From Geminicoccaceae bacterium (GTDB taxonomy: Bacteria > Pseudomonadota > Alphaproteobacteria > Geminicoccales > Geminicoccaceae), in the NCBI GenBank assembly GCA_030824835.1, contig JAPJRA010000007.1:1-22142 (forward strand): 22,142 nucleotides of DNA. The letters run 5' to 3'. The position numbers and the translations under genes were made by a program. Positions within the stretch are counted from its first letter, which is position 1, and each line of letters starts with the position of its first letter. The notes under the pieces are model-generated. The model did no database searches and was not told where the DNA came from. It worked only from the letters and a program-made list of their open reading frames with translations. This document shows, one piece after another, positions 8,284-15,163 of the stretch.

Positions 8284-8736
8284 ATGCCAGAAATAGAGAA
8301 GCGCCCGGGCAGGACCATCCGTCGCGCGGAAGCGGGGTTCACGCTGATCGAGCTGTTGGTCGTCCTGGTGATCCTGGGCCTGCTCGCGGCACTGGCTGGC
8401 CCACGGGTGATCGGATACCTCGGTGGCGCCAAGTCCGACACGGCCCGCCTCCAGGTCGAGAACTTCAAGTCGGCGCTCGACCTCTACCGTCTGGATACCG
8501 GCACCTACCCGACGACCCAGCAAGGCCTCGGTGCGCTGGTCCGCAATCCGGGCAGCGTGGCGGGCTGGAAGGGACCCTATATCGACAGCCCGAATCTGCC
8601 GGTCGATCCGTGGGGCAATCCCTATGCCTACAAGGCACCCGGCGAGCACGGTGCCTTCGATCTGTCCACACTGGGCTCGGACAAGGCGCCGGGCGGCAGC
8701 GGTGAGGCGGCCGATGTCACGAGCTGGGGCCGCTGA
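8284..8736 (+). CDS. gspG: Major pseudopilin GspG
   Basis: 150-residue precursor of the main pseudopilus subunit. The class III signal sequence ends at Gly18, and the mature protein begins FTLIE with the conserved Glu at mature position 5, followed by a 20-residue hydrophobic helix. The globular part has the GspG signatures YRLDTGTYPTTQQGL, DPWGNPY and the C-terminal SWGR. The 132-residue mature size is typical. Cleavage and N-methylation would need a GspO/PilD peptidase, which is not in this window. ATG 8284 has AGGAG about 11 nt upstream. The 3' end overlaps gspH by 23 nt. Confidence 0.97.
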   Translation: MPEIEKRPGRTIRRAEAGFTLIELLVVLVILGLLAALAGPRVIGYLGGAKSDTARLQVENFKSALDLYRLDTGTYPTTQQGLGALVRNPGSVAGWKGPYIDSPNLPVDPWGNPYAYKAPGEHGAFDLSTLGSDKAPGGSGEAADVTSWGR

Positions 8737-9115
8737 GCGCGGCTTCACGCTCATCGAGCTGCTGGTGGTACTGACCATCGCAGCCTTGTTGACGGCAGTC
8801 GCCTTGCCGCGGGTGGGGACGCTCCTGCGGCCGGATATCGATCGCACGACACGGAAAGTGGCACTGGCCATCCGCGACCAGCGCAGCACGGCGATGCGCA
8901 CGGGGCTGATGGTCACCGTCACCGGCCCGAGCGTGGTGCCGCTGCTGCCGACCGGTACCGAGCTTGCGGAGGATGGGTTCGGCGAGCAGGGCCTGATCTT
9001 CTTTCCTAACGGCACGTCGACCGGCGGCCGCGTGGTGCTGGCGGCAAATGACGGGAAGCGTGCGATCACGGTTGACTGGTTGACCGGGCGGGTCGTCGTG
9101 AGTCCGGCATCATGA
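8714..9115 (+). CDS. gspH: Minor pseudopilin GspH
   Basis: 133-residue minor pseudopilin. A 10-residue leader ends in Gly10 before FTLIE (Glu at mature position 5) and a hydrophobic helix. The remaining beta-rich domain, with FFPNGTSTGGRVVL and a final TVDWLTGRV strand, matches the GspH/FimT fold. GspH sits near the pseudopilus tip. ATG 8714 lies inside the end of gspG, with GAGG 6 nt upstream. The stop overlaps the gspI start in ATGA. Longer in-frame readings upstream run through gspG and lack a leader. Confidence 0.92.
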   Translation: MSRAGAAERGFTLIELLVVLTIAALLTAVALPRVGTLLRPDIDRTTRKVALAIRDQRSTAMRTGLMVTVTGPSVVPLLPTGTELAEDGFGEQGLIFFPNGTSTGGRVVLAANDGKRAITVDWLTGRVVVSPAS

Positions 9116-9819
9116 CGTCGAGGGGCTCACCGGCGGCAGGCTTCACCTTGCTGGAAACGCTGGTGGCCCTGGCGTTGCTGGGGATCGTCCTGACCACGGT
9201 GTTCGGCATCATTGGCGGTGGACTACGCTCCGCGCGGCGGGACGAGGATCGGTTGCTGCTGGGGCTGGTTGCCCAGAATCTGCTGGAGCGCAGCCGTTTG
9301 GATCTGTCACCGCTGGGCGGCCCGCGCAGCGGCGATATCGGCGGCGGCCTGCGCTGGCAAATCGACAGCGAGCCCTATGAGCCGCCCAAGAATATTCTTC
9401 CGCCCCGCCGTCCCGGCAGAGGATCTGCCGACACCACACCGTTGAAGGGAGGCGACACGGCCGAGGAGCCATCGTCGAGCAGGGGCTCCTTCGGCCAGTC
9501 CGCCGGTCTCGGCCGTGACGGAGGCTTGTCGAGCAGCGGGGCAAGCGGGGACGACAGCTCGCGCGGCGACGGTTTGAGCGGTAGCCAAGGCGGGCTGGGC
9601 TCCTCGGATCGTGCGACCGGGTCGGACACCGGTTCCGGGTTGTCGACTCGCGAGCGTCCGGCCGAGAAGGAGAAAATCAAGCTGCGCTTGGTTCGAATCA
9701 CCGTCACGAAGGACGATCAGAGATACGAGCTGACCGGGCTCGCCATGGAGCCGCGCCGCAACCGCACCACGCAACCGTCGTTGTCGGAGTCACGGCGCGA
9801 TGCCACCGACCAGCCCTGA
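9112..9819 (+). CDS. gspI: Minor pseudopilin GspI with a large low-complexity insert
   Basis: 235-residue minor pseudopilin. The leader ends at Gly10 before FTLLE (Glu at mature position 5) and a hydrophobic helix. NLLERSR and GLRWQI are typical of GspI, and the final strand around KIKLRLVRITV completes the small domain. Between these parts lies a disordered-looking insert (about residues 90-185) rich in Ser, Gly, Asp and Arg, so the protein is almost twice the usual 120-130 residues. Base composition and frame stay consistent through the insert, and both ends overlap neighbours (ATGA with gspH, 20 nt with gspJ). The insert therefore looks real rather than an assembly error. GspI helps nucleate the pseudopilus tip with GspJ and GspK. 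Confidence 0.9.
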   Translation: MTSRGSPAAGFTLLETLVALALLGIVLTTVFGIIGGGLRSARRDEDRLLLGLVAQNLLERSRLDLSPLGGPRSGDIGGGLRWQIDSEPYEPPKNILPPRRPGRGSADTTPLKGGDTAEEPSSSRGSFGQSAGLGRDGGLSSSGASGDDSSRGDGLSGSQGGLGSSDRATGSDTGSGLSTRERPAEKEKIKLRLVRITVTKDDQRYELTGLAMEPRRNRTTQPSLSESRRDATDQP

Positions 9820-10579
9820 TCGGCGGCGCGGCGGCTTCACCCTGGTCGAGCTGCTGGTCAGCATGGTGGTGCTGGCGCTGGTGGCGGTGACGATGATGAG
9901 TGGCCTGCGCTTCGTGCTGCGGGCTCTGTCCAGCACCGACAGCCGACGTGAAGCCATGGAGGAGCTCACTTTGGGGCTTTCTGTGCTGCGTGGCGAGCTG
10001 GAGCGAGCGGAACCCTTGATGGTCAAGGTCGGCCAGCGCGACCTGGTGCTGTTCAATGGCCAAGCGGACAGGCTGCGATTCGCCAATGTCGAGCCTCCCT
10101 ATCTCGCGGGGCCGCCCTATCTCACCTACGAATATGCCATTGTTCCCGACGGCAATGCCTACCGTATCGAGCTCCGCCGCGCGCCACTCGACCCAGCAGC
10201 CCCGGATCTCGCCGCCGTTGACGCCATCGAGCCCCGGACGGTGCTGCGCGTCGGGCAGGAGCTGCATTTCAGCTATTTCGGGCCGCTCGGCAAGGACGAC
10301 CCGCCGAGCTGGCGCAAGGTTTGGCCGCCCGGGCCAAAACTGCCGCAGGCGATCCGCCTGGCCGAAGGGGACGATCCGGGTTGGCCGGAGCTGGTGGTCC
10401 CGCTCCGCATCGCTGCACCGTGGTATTGTGGGGCCGCGGACGGATCCAATACCGCTGGCTGCAAGGCCACGGGCGAACCGGAAGGAGATGGCCTACTGAA
10501 ACCGGACGACAAGGCTGAGCCATCGCTGGGGGCGGCACAGGTTGGCGAGCGCAAGTCCTTTGGGACGAGCTCGCCATGA
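9800..10579 (+). CDS. gspJ: Minor pseudopilin GspJ
   Basis: 259-residue minor pseudopilin. The leader ends at Gly12 before FTLVE (Glu at mature position 5) and the hydrophobic helix. The following region (MEELTLGLSVLRGELERA, then DRLRFANVEPP and a beta-rich core) matches GspJ. About 45 C-terminal residues after a Cys pair are polar and low-complexity, longer than the usual family size of about 200. ATG 9800 lies 20 nt inside gspI, with GGAG about 10 nt upstream. The stop overlaps gspK in ATGA at 10576-10579. GspJ forms the tip complex with GspI and GspK. Confidence 0.92.
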   Translation: MPPTSPDRRRGGFTLVELLVSMVVLALVAVTMMSGLRFVLRALSSTDSRREAMEELTLGLSVLRGELERAEPLMVKVGQRDLVLFNGQADRLRFANVEPPYLAGPPYLTYEYAIVPDGNAYRIELRRAPLDPAAPDLAAVDAIEPRTVLRVGQELHFSYFGPLGKDDPPSWRKVWPPGPKLPQAIRLAEGDDPGWPELVVPLRIAAPWYCGAADGSNTAGCKATGEPEGDGLLKPDDKAEPSLGAAQVGERKSFGTSSP

Positions 10580-11683
10580 CCGGACGGGCGAACGAGCGGG
10601 GCGCCGCCCTCGTGGTGACGCTGATCTTCACCGCGGCTATGGCGGCGGCCGCGGTGGCCTTCATTGCCGGTCGGCAGACCGACTCGCTGGCGCTGCGCGG
10701 CCAGCTCCAGGGGGTGGAGGCCCGGGCCATGCTGGAAGCCGCGCTCCAGCAGACCGTGGCCGTGCTCGACAATCGCGACAATGGCCAGCGGGTCCCACCG
10801 CGGCTGACCTGGCAGTTCGGCGACGTCACGGTCCGGGTCGAGCTCACGAGCGAATCCGGCAAGGTCGATCTGAACAAGGCCGAGAAGCCGTTGCTGCAAG
10901 GGCTGGCCAAGGCCGTGGGGCTGGGTGACGACGAAGCGGCGGCAATCGCCGATTCCATTCTCGACTGGCGTGATGAGGACAAGGCCAAGCTCGCCCATGG
11001 CGCCGAGGGCCGCGATTATCGTGGTGCCGAGCATGGCACCTCGGGCCCCGCGGACCGGCCCTTCGCCCATCCGGCCGAGCTGCGCTATGTCCTGCCGGTG
11101 GATGCGGCGACCTGGGCTTTGCTGGCGCCGTTCGTCACCGTGTACTCGGGAGAGGCCGAGCCGGAAGCAAGCAAGGCCGCGCCACCAGTCCGGCGGGCCA
11201 TGGGTATTGCTCAGTCATTGGCCCAGAGCACGGCACAGGAGACCCAGACGGAGCAATCCAGCGCTGTTCGCGGCGCTGGAAACAGCGGTGCGGACGGCGC
11301 CACAGAGAGCGGAACGAAAGCCGGCCAGCTGTCCAAATCGGACGGTGCTTCCAGCAGCCTATCGTCGCTCTCGCGGTCCGGCCAGGCTGGAGGTTCGAGC
11401 GGTGCGGGGTACTACGGCCGGCAAGCTCTCCGGAAACGCGACCAACAGCAGCACGCTTTCCAAGCTCGACTCGCCGTCCGACCGCCGCCAGGGTGATGGG
11501 GCTGCCACCGATACCGACGATGTCAGTGGAGTGCAGACCGTTGTTCTGGACGTGCGCTTCCCCAACGGCTACGAGGCCGCGGCTAAAGCGGTGATCGTGC
11601 TCGATACCGATGGTGGTGAGGGCGAACCGTTCACGATTCTGGACTGGACCCCGATCGCCCGTCCACGGAGTAGCGAAACATGA
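10576..11683 (+). CDS. gspK: Minor pseudopilin GspK, interrupted by an apparent +1 frameshift
   Basis: GspK caps the pseudopilus tip. The frame starting at ATG 10576 gives the leader ERG, a hydrophobic helix without Glu5 (normal for GspK), DLNKAEKPL, DWRDED and the helical domain, but hits a stop at 11496 after an unrelated Arg-rich end. The next frame (+1), open to 11683, supplies a convincing GspK C-terminus (VVLDVRFPNGYEAAAKAVIVL, PFTILDWTP) whose stop overlaps gspL in ATGA. The switch must fall at about 11390-11440 in a Ser/Gly-rich linker. The GGGG run at 11406-11409 is the likeliest place, and deleting one G restores a single 368-residue protein. This may be a sequencing error, a recent mutation or, less likely, recoding. 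As written, the product is truncated. Confidence 0.8.
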
Positions 11684-12822
11684 TGGCGCTCGCCCGATCA
11701 GCGCAGCCGGGTCCGAGCGGTGGCCTGCTCGCCTGGTGGCTGGGCGAGCTGCGTGAGCTCCTGCCGCCGCGCTGGCGTCAGTCGGCGCCCAGGCGGCAGT
11801 CGCTGCTGCTACAGCTCGAACGACCGTTCCTGCGCGTCCACGAGCGGCGAGGGCGCCGCCTCGAGCCGCTGGGCAGCCTGATGCTGCCGGAAATCGACGG
11901 CAGCGACGCCAAAGGCGAGCGTATCCCTGTCGTCGAGCCAAGGTTGCGGAAGGCGCTGGACCGCAACCCGGACTCCATCGTCCTGGTGCTGGGCGAGCAG
12001 GATGCGCTCACCTACGTCGACCTGCTGCCCGCCTCGGCCGAGGGTGATCTCGCCAAGATCATGGCGCACAAGCTCGACCTGCTGACCCCGTGGTCCGCCG
12101 AGCATGGCTATGCCGCGCAGAAGGTCATGGGCCGGCGTCGCGACGGCATGCTGGAGGTGCTGGTGGCGGCGGCGGGGCGTGACAGCCTCGATGGCATCCT
12201 GAGCCAGCTCGCCGCCGTTGGCGTCAAGCCCGCAAGGGTGGATATCGCCATCGACAAGGAGCCGGGGCGCACAGCCGGCGTCGATCTGCTCCGCAGCAGC
12301 ACACCCGAACCTACCCGGCGCGGCCGTAGGGCCCTGCTGGTGACGGTCCTGCTGGTTCTTGCGGTTGGTGGTGCCGGCTGGGTCGGCTGGCAGGTCTACC
12401 AGCGCCAGGCTCGGTTGAGCGCGCAGGCCGCGGTCACGAGCGACCTCGAGCGGCAGCTCGCGGACCTCCCCGAGCTGCGCAATCGGATCGAGGCACTGCG
12501 GGTACAAGCCAACTTCCTGGCCAATGATCGTCGCAGCCGGCCGTCGCCGCTGACGGTGCTCGAAACGCTGAGCCGCCTGCTCCCCGATAATGTGTGGCTC
12601 AGCGAGGTCACGTTGGACGGCAACGAGCTGGCGTTCTCGGGCATGGCCGAGGATGCCTCGGTTCTCATCCCGCTGGTGGAGAAGGCACCCGAATTCGAGC
12701 AGGCGCGCTTCCACGCGCCGAGCACGCGGATGACCGTTCGCAACCTCGACGGCAGCGAGCGCGAGGTCGAGCGCTTCGCTATACGGGCGGTGGTCGTTCC
12801 GGCGGCGGCCCCGGTACCATGA
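11680..12822 (+). CDS. gspL: Type II secretion protein GspL
   Basis: 380-residue bitopic inner-membrane protein. The cytoplasmic part (about 40-200) resembles the divergent actin-like GspL domain that binds GspE. A transmembrane helix follows (about 218-240), then a periplasmic PilN-like region with a coiled coil (LERQLADLPELRNRIEALR) and a ferredoxin-like domain containing LPDNVWLSEVTLDG. GspL recruits the ATPase to the platform and pairs with GspM. ATG 11680 overlaps the restored gspK stop; a second ATG follows at once. The stop overlaps gspM in ATGA at 12819-12822. Confidence 0.88.
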   Translation: MMALARSAQPGPSGGLLAWWLGELRELLPPRWRQSAPRRQSLLLQLERPFLRVHERRGRRLEPLGSLMLPEIDGSDAKGERIPVVEPRLRKALDRNPDSIVLVLGEQDALTYVDLLPASAEGDLAKIMAHKLDLLTPWSAEHGYAAQKVMGRRRDGMLEVLVAAAGRDSLDGILSQLAAVGVKPARVDIAIDKEPGRTAGVDLLRSSTPEPTRRGRRALLVTVLLVLAVGGAGWVGWQVYQRQARLSAQAAVTSDLERQLADLPELRNRIEALRVQANFLANDRRSRPSPLTVLETLSRLLPDNVWLSEVTLDGNELAFSGMAEDASVLIPLVEKAPEFEQARFHAPSTRMTVRNLDGSEREVERFAIRAVVVPAAAPVP

Positions 12823-13394
12823 TCGATCGCCTGCTCCCATCGCAGCGGCGACTGCTGGCTCTGGGCATTTTGGGGCTCGTGGTTCTCGCCGTTGCCGCCG
12901 TGATCTGGTTCCCCCTGGCCTACCTGCACCGGCAGGACGCTGCGCTCGCGGCGGGTGAGCGTCGAATCGAGGAATTGCGGGCGCGGGTACCCGGGCGTGA
13001 GCAGCTCCTGGCACAGGAGCGCGAGCTCGCCGACTCCATGGACATGGATCGGGCCCTGCTGTCGGGAAGCACGCCGGCAGTCGCTGCAGCGCAGCTGCAG
13101 GGCGATCTTGCGGGGCTTGCCGCCGCAATGGGCGGCGAGGTCACGACGGTACAGATCCTGGAGCCCGAGGAGGCGGCACCATTCGCCCGGATCGGGCTGC
13201 GCCTCAGCGTGACTGGCGATACCGCCACGGTGCGCGATTTCCTCTACGCCGTCGAGACCCGCGAGCCCATGCTGATCGTCCGCCGCATGGAGCTCTCCAA
13301 CGCCGCCGCGCAGACGGACGACTCGCCGGAAAACCCCTCGCTCGCCGCCACCTTCGAGATCTACGGCTACGCTCCAGCTGCAATCCTGCACTGA
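12819..13394 (+). CDS. gspM: Type II secretion protein GspM
   Basis: 191-residue bitopic protein. It has a short cytoplasmic N-terminus, one transmembrane helix (residues about 10-32), a coiled-coil stalk (about 38-75) and a C-terminal ferredoxin-like domain ending in a beta strand (AATFEIYGY). Its place right after gspL, the ATGA overlap and its size support GspM, the GspL partner of the inner-membrane platform. Longer in-frame readings upstream would overlap gspL by more than 200 nt and have no leader. It is the last gene of the operon. No clear terminator hairpin follows before the next promoter region. Confidence 0.88.
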   Translation: MIDRLLPSQRRLLALGILGLVVLAVAAVIWFPLAYLHRQDAALAAGERRIEELRARVPGREQLLAQERELADSMDMDRALLSGSTPAVAAAQLQGDLAGLAAAMGGEVTTVQILEPEEAAPFARIGLRLSVTGDTATVRDFLYAVETREPMLIVRRMELSNAAAQTDDSPENPSLAATFEIYGYAPAAILH

Positions 13395-13405
13395 ACCGTC
13401 GGCGC

Positions 13406-13435
13406 TTGTTGACCGGCCACGTTGCCGCCGATAGT
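13406..13435 (+). promoter_or_regulatory. Candidate promoter for the btpA operon
   Basis: TTGTTG (13406-13411) or TTGACC (13409-13414) could serve as the -35 element and GATAGT (13430-13435) as the -10 element, with a spacing of 18 or 15 nt. The predicted start site would fall inside the adjacent palindrome at 13438, a classic repressible layout. The boxes are degenerate, so confidence is limited. Confidence 0.35.
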
Positions 13436-13437
13436 CC

Positions 13438-13453
13438 GTTGAAACGATTCAAC
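13438..13453. promoter_or_regulatory. LacI-family operator-like palindrome
   Basis: GTTGAAACGATTCAAC is a 16-bp palindrome centred on CG with a single mismatched pair, the hallmark form of LacI/GalR-family operators. It lies 16 nt before the btpA ATG and directly before its ribosome site. Two genes downstream the window encodes a protein with a LacI-type DNA-binding domain, the obvious candidate to bind it. Confidence 0.65.
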
Positions 13454-13469
13454 TGCTCGAGGTGAGGCC

Positions 13470-14315
13470 ATGAGCCGCTTGCCCGTCGGACGCCCGCGCG
13501 AGCACGCGCTGGAAACGCTGTTCGGCCGCCGCCGGGGGGTGGTGATCGGTGTCGTCCATGCACTGCCTCTACCGGGCTCGCCGGAGTATGCCGGGCAGCC
13601 GATGCAGGCGATATATGATCGCGCCTTGGCCGATGCCGAAGCCTATGCCACAGCCGGCATGGACGGACTGATCGTCGAGAACCATGGCGACATCCCGTTC
13701 CTCAAGCCCGGCGCGCTCGGACCAGAGACGGCTGCCGTGATGGCGGTGATGACCGAGCGCGTTCGGCAAGCGACGGGCCTTACGGTGGGCGTCAACGTGC
13801 TGGCGAATGCCGCCATCCCGGCTCTGGCAGTGGCCAAAGCCGCCGGCGCCGGGTTTATCCGCGTCAATCAGTGGGCCAACGCCTATGTGGCGAACGAAGG
13901 GCTGATCGAAGGGCCGGCAGCCGAGGCCATGCGCTATCGCCGTAATCTCAGTGCCCAGGATATCCGCATCTTCACCGACAGCCACGTCAAGCACGGCGCG
14001 CACGCCATCACGGCCGACCGCAGCCTGGCTGAACTGACCCGCGACCTGGAGTGGTTCGGCGCCGACGTCGTGATTGCGACGGGCCAGCGCACGGGTGATG
14101 CGGCCAGCGGTGACGAGCTTGTCGGGATCAAGGACGCGACCACGCTGCCCGTCCTGGTGGGTTCTGGTGCGACTGCCGAGAACCTGGAGCGGATCCTGGC
14201 CGTCGCCGACGGCGTGATCGTCGCCAGCTCCGTCAAGGTCGGTGGTGTCTGGTGGAACCCGGTCGATTCGCAAAAGGCCAGGGCTTTCATGGCAGCGGCG
14301 GCGGCGTATCGGTGA
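13470..14315 (+). CDS. BtpA/SgcQ-family TIM-barrel protein
   Basis: 281-residue cytoplasmic protein of the BtpA/SgcQ family, predicted to be a TIM barrel. Recognisable segments are IGVVHALPLPGSP near residue 25, AGMDGLIVENHGDIPF near 62, GFIRVNQW near 128, DSHVKHGAH near 170, VIATGQRTGD near 200 and LPVLVGSGAT near 228, which lie at the ends of the barrel strands. The biochemical reaction of the family is not established. Cyanobacterial BtpA was named for an effect on photosystem I, while SgcQ belongs to an enterobacterial sugar operon, which fits this locus. ATG 13470 has GAGGTGAGG about 5 nt upstream and a LacI-type operator before that. Its stop overlaps the kinase start in GTGA. It is the first gene of the catabolic unit. 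Confidence 0.9.
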   Translation: MSRLPVGRPREHALETLFGRRRGVVIGVVHALPLPGSPEYAGQPMQAIYDRALADAEAYATAGMDGLIVENHGDIPFLKPGALGPETAAVMAVMTERVRQATGLTVGVNVLANAAIPALAVAKAAGAGFIRVNQWANAYVANEGLIEGPAAEAMRYRRNLSAQDIRIFTDSHVKHGAHAITADRSLAELTRDLEWFGADVVIATGQRTGDAASGDELVGIKDATTLPVLVGSGATAENLERILAVADGVIVASSVKVGGVWWNPVDSQKARAFMAAAAAYR

Positions 14316-15163
14316 GACTGCTGGTCCTGGGCAATGCGGTCATCGATCTTGCCTATTTCATCGAGCATTTGCCGATGCCCGGCGAGACGGTGCTCGCAGC
14401 CACCAAGCACGTCGATGTCGGCGGTAAAGGTCTCAATCAGGCAGTCGCCGCGGCGCGTGCCGGCGCTCCCACCAGACTGGTTGCGGCCATCGGTGGAGAT
14501 CGGCATGGCGAGCTGATCCGTGCCAAGCTCGCGGCTGAGGGCTTGGCCACGGACGGCCTGCAGGTGACAGGGTCGCCTAGCGACGAATCGATCGTCCTGG
14601 TGACGCCGATCGGCGAGAACGTGATCGTGAGCACGGCCGCCGCAGCACGCGGTCTGTCGATCGAGCGCGCCGCCGCGGAGATCGACGCACTGGCACCGGG
14701 CGATCTCTTGCTTCTCCAGGGCAATCAGACAGAGTCGCTGACCCGGGCAGCGCTCCTGGCGGCGCAACGGCACGGCATCCGAACGATGCTCAACCCATCG
14801 CCCTTGGCGTTCGACTATGGCGGTCTGTTGGACATGGTGGATATCGCTGTCGTGAACGTAGTCGAGGCTGCCGCGTTAGGTGCGATGGGTGCCAACGCCG
14901 TAATCGTGACCGACGGAGCGCGCGGGGCACGTCTGTGCGCCGCGGGACGCGTCGACCATGTTCCGGCTCCTTCGGTCATGGCCGTCGATACGACCGGGGC
15001 CGGCGATGTCGTCTGCGGCGTTGTCGCCGCCGGTGTGGTGCTGGGCCTTCCACTTGTCGAGGCCCTGCGTTGGGCCATGGGCGCCGCAGCCTGCAAGGTC
15101 ACCCGGCGCGGCGCGTTTGCCGGCATCCCGACGGCGGCAGAGATGTGGACGTTGCGTCCGTGA
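14312..15163 (+). CDS. PfkB/ribokinase-family carbohydrate kinase
   Basis: 283-residue cytoplasmic sugar or nucleoside kinase. The N-terminal substrate signature GGKGLNQA lies at residues 37-44, and the C-terminal signature DTTGAGD at 226-232 holds the anion hole and the catalytic base Asp232. Other ribokinase features are the VLGNAVIDL start strand, LVAAIGGDRHGE and the VTDGARGA strand. Length is near the family norm of 290-310. Substrate cannot be read from the sequence; the flanking ABC transporter suggests an imported sugar or sugar derivative. I chose GTG 14312, which forms a GTGA overlap with the btpA stop. A longer reading from 14252 would add an unrelated 20-residue leader. Its own stop overlaps the next gene in the same GTGA manner. 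Confidence 0.93.
   Translation: MRLLVLGNAVIDLAYFIEHLPMPGETVLAATKHVDVGGKGLNQAVAAARAGAPTRLVAAIGGDRHGELIRAKLAAEGLATDGLQVTGSPSDESIVLVTPIGENVIVSTAAAARGLSIERAAAEIDALAPGDLLLLQGNQTESLTRAALLAAQRHGIRTMLNPSPLAFDYGGLLDMVDIAVVNVVEAAALGAMGANAVIVTDGARGARLCAAGRVDHVPAPSVMAVDTTGAGDVVCGVVAAGVVLGLPLVEALRWAMGAAACKVTRRGAFAGIPTAAEMWTLRP

Noticed and set aside
10273..11070. 265-codon minus-strand frame opposite gspJ/gspK
   Set aside because: The opposite strand holds recognisable pseudopilins with operon overlaps; the antisense frame shows no protein-like features.
11390..11440. Programmed ribosomal frameshift in gspK
   Set aside because: No typical slippery heptamer with a downstream structure was seen, and T2SS pseudopilins are not known to use recoding; a simple indel at a G-run is more economical.
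11809..13128. 439-codon open frame on the minus strand across gspL and gspM
   Set aside because: It lies opposite two well-supported T2SS genes and its translation has no recognisable domain or ribosome site.
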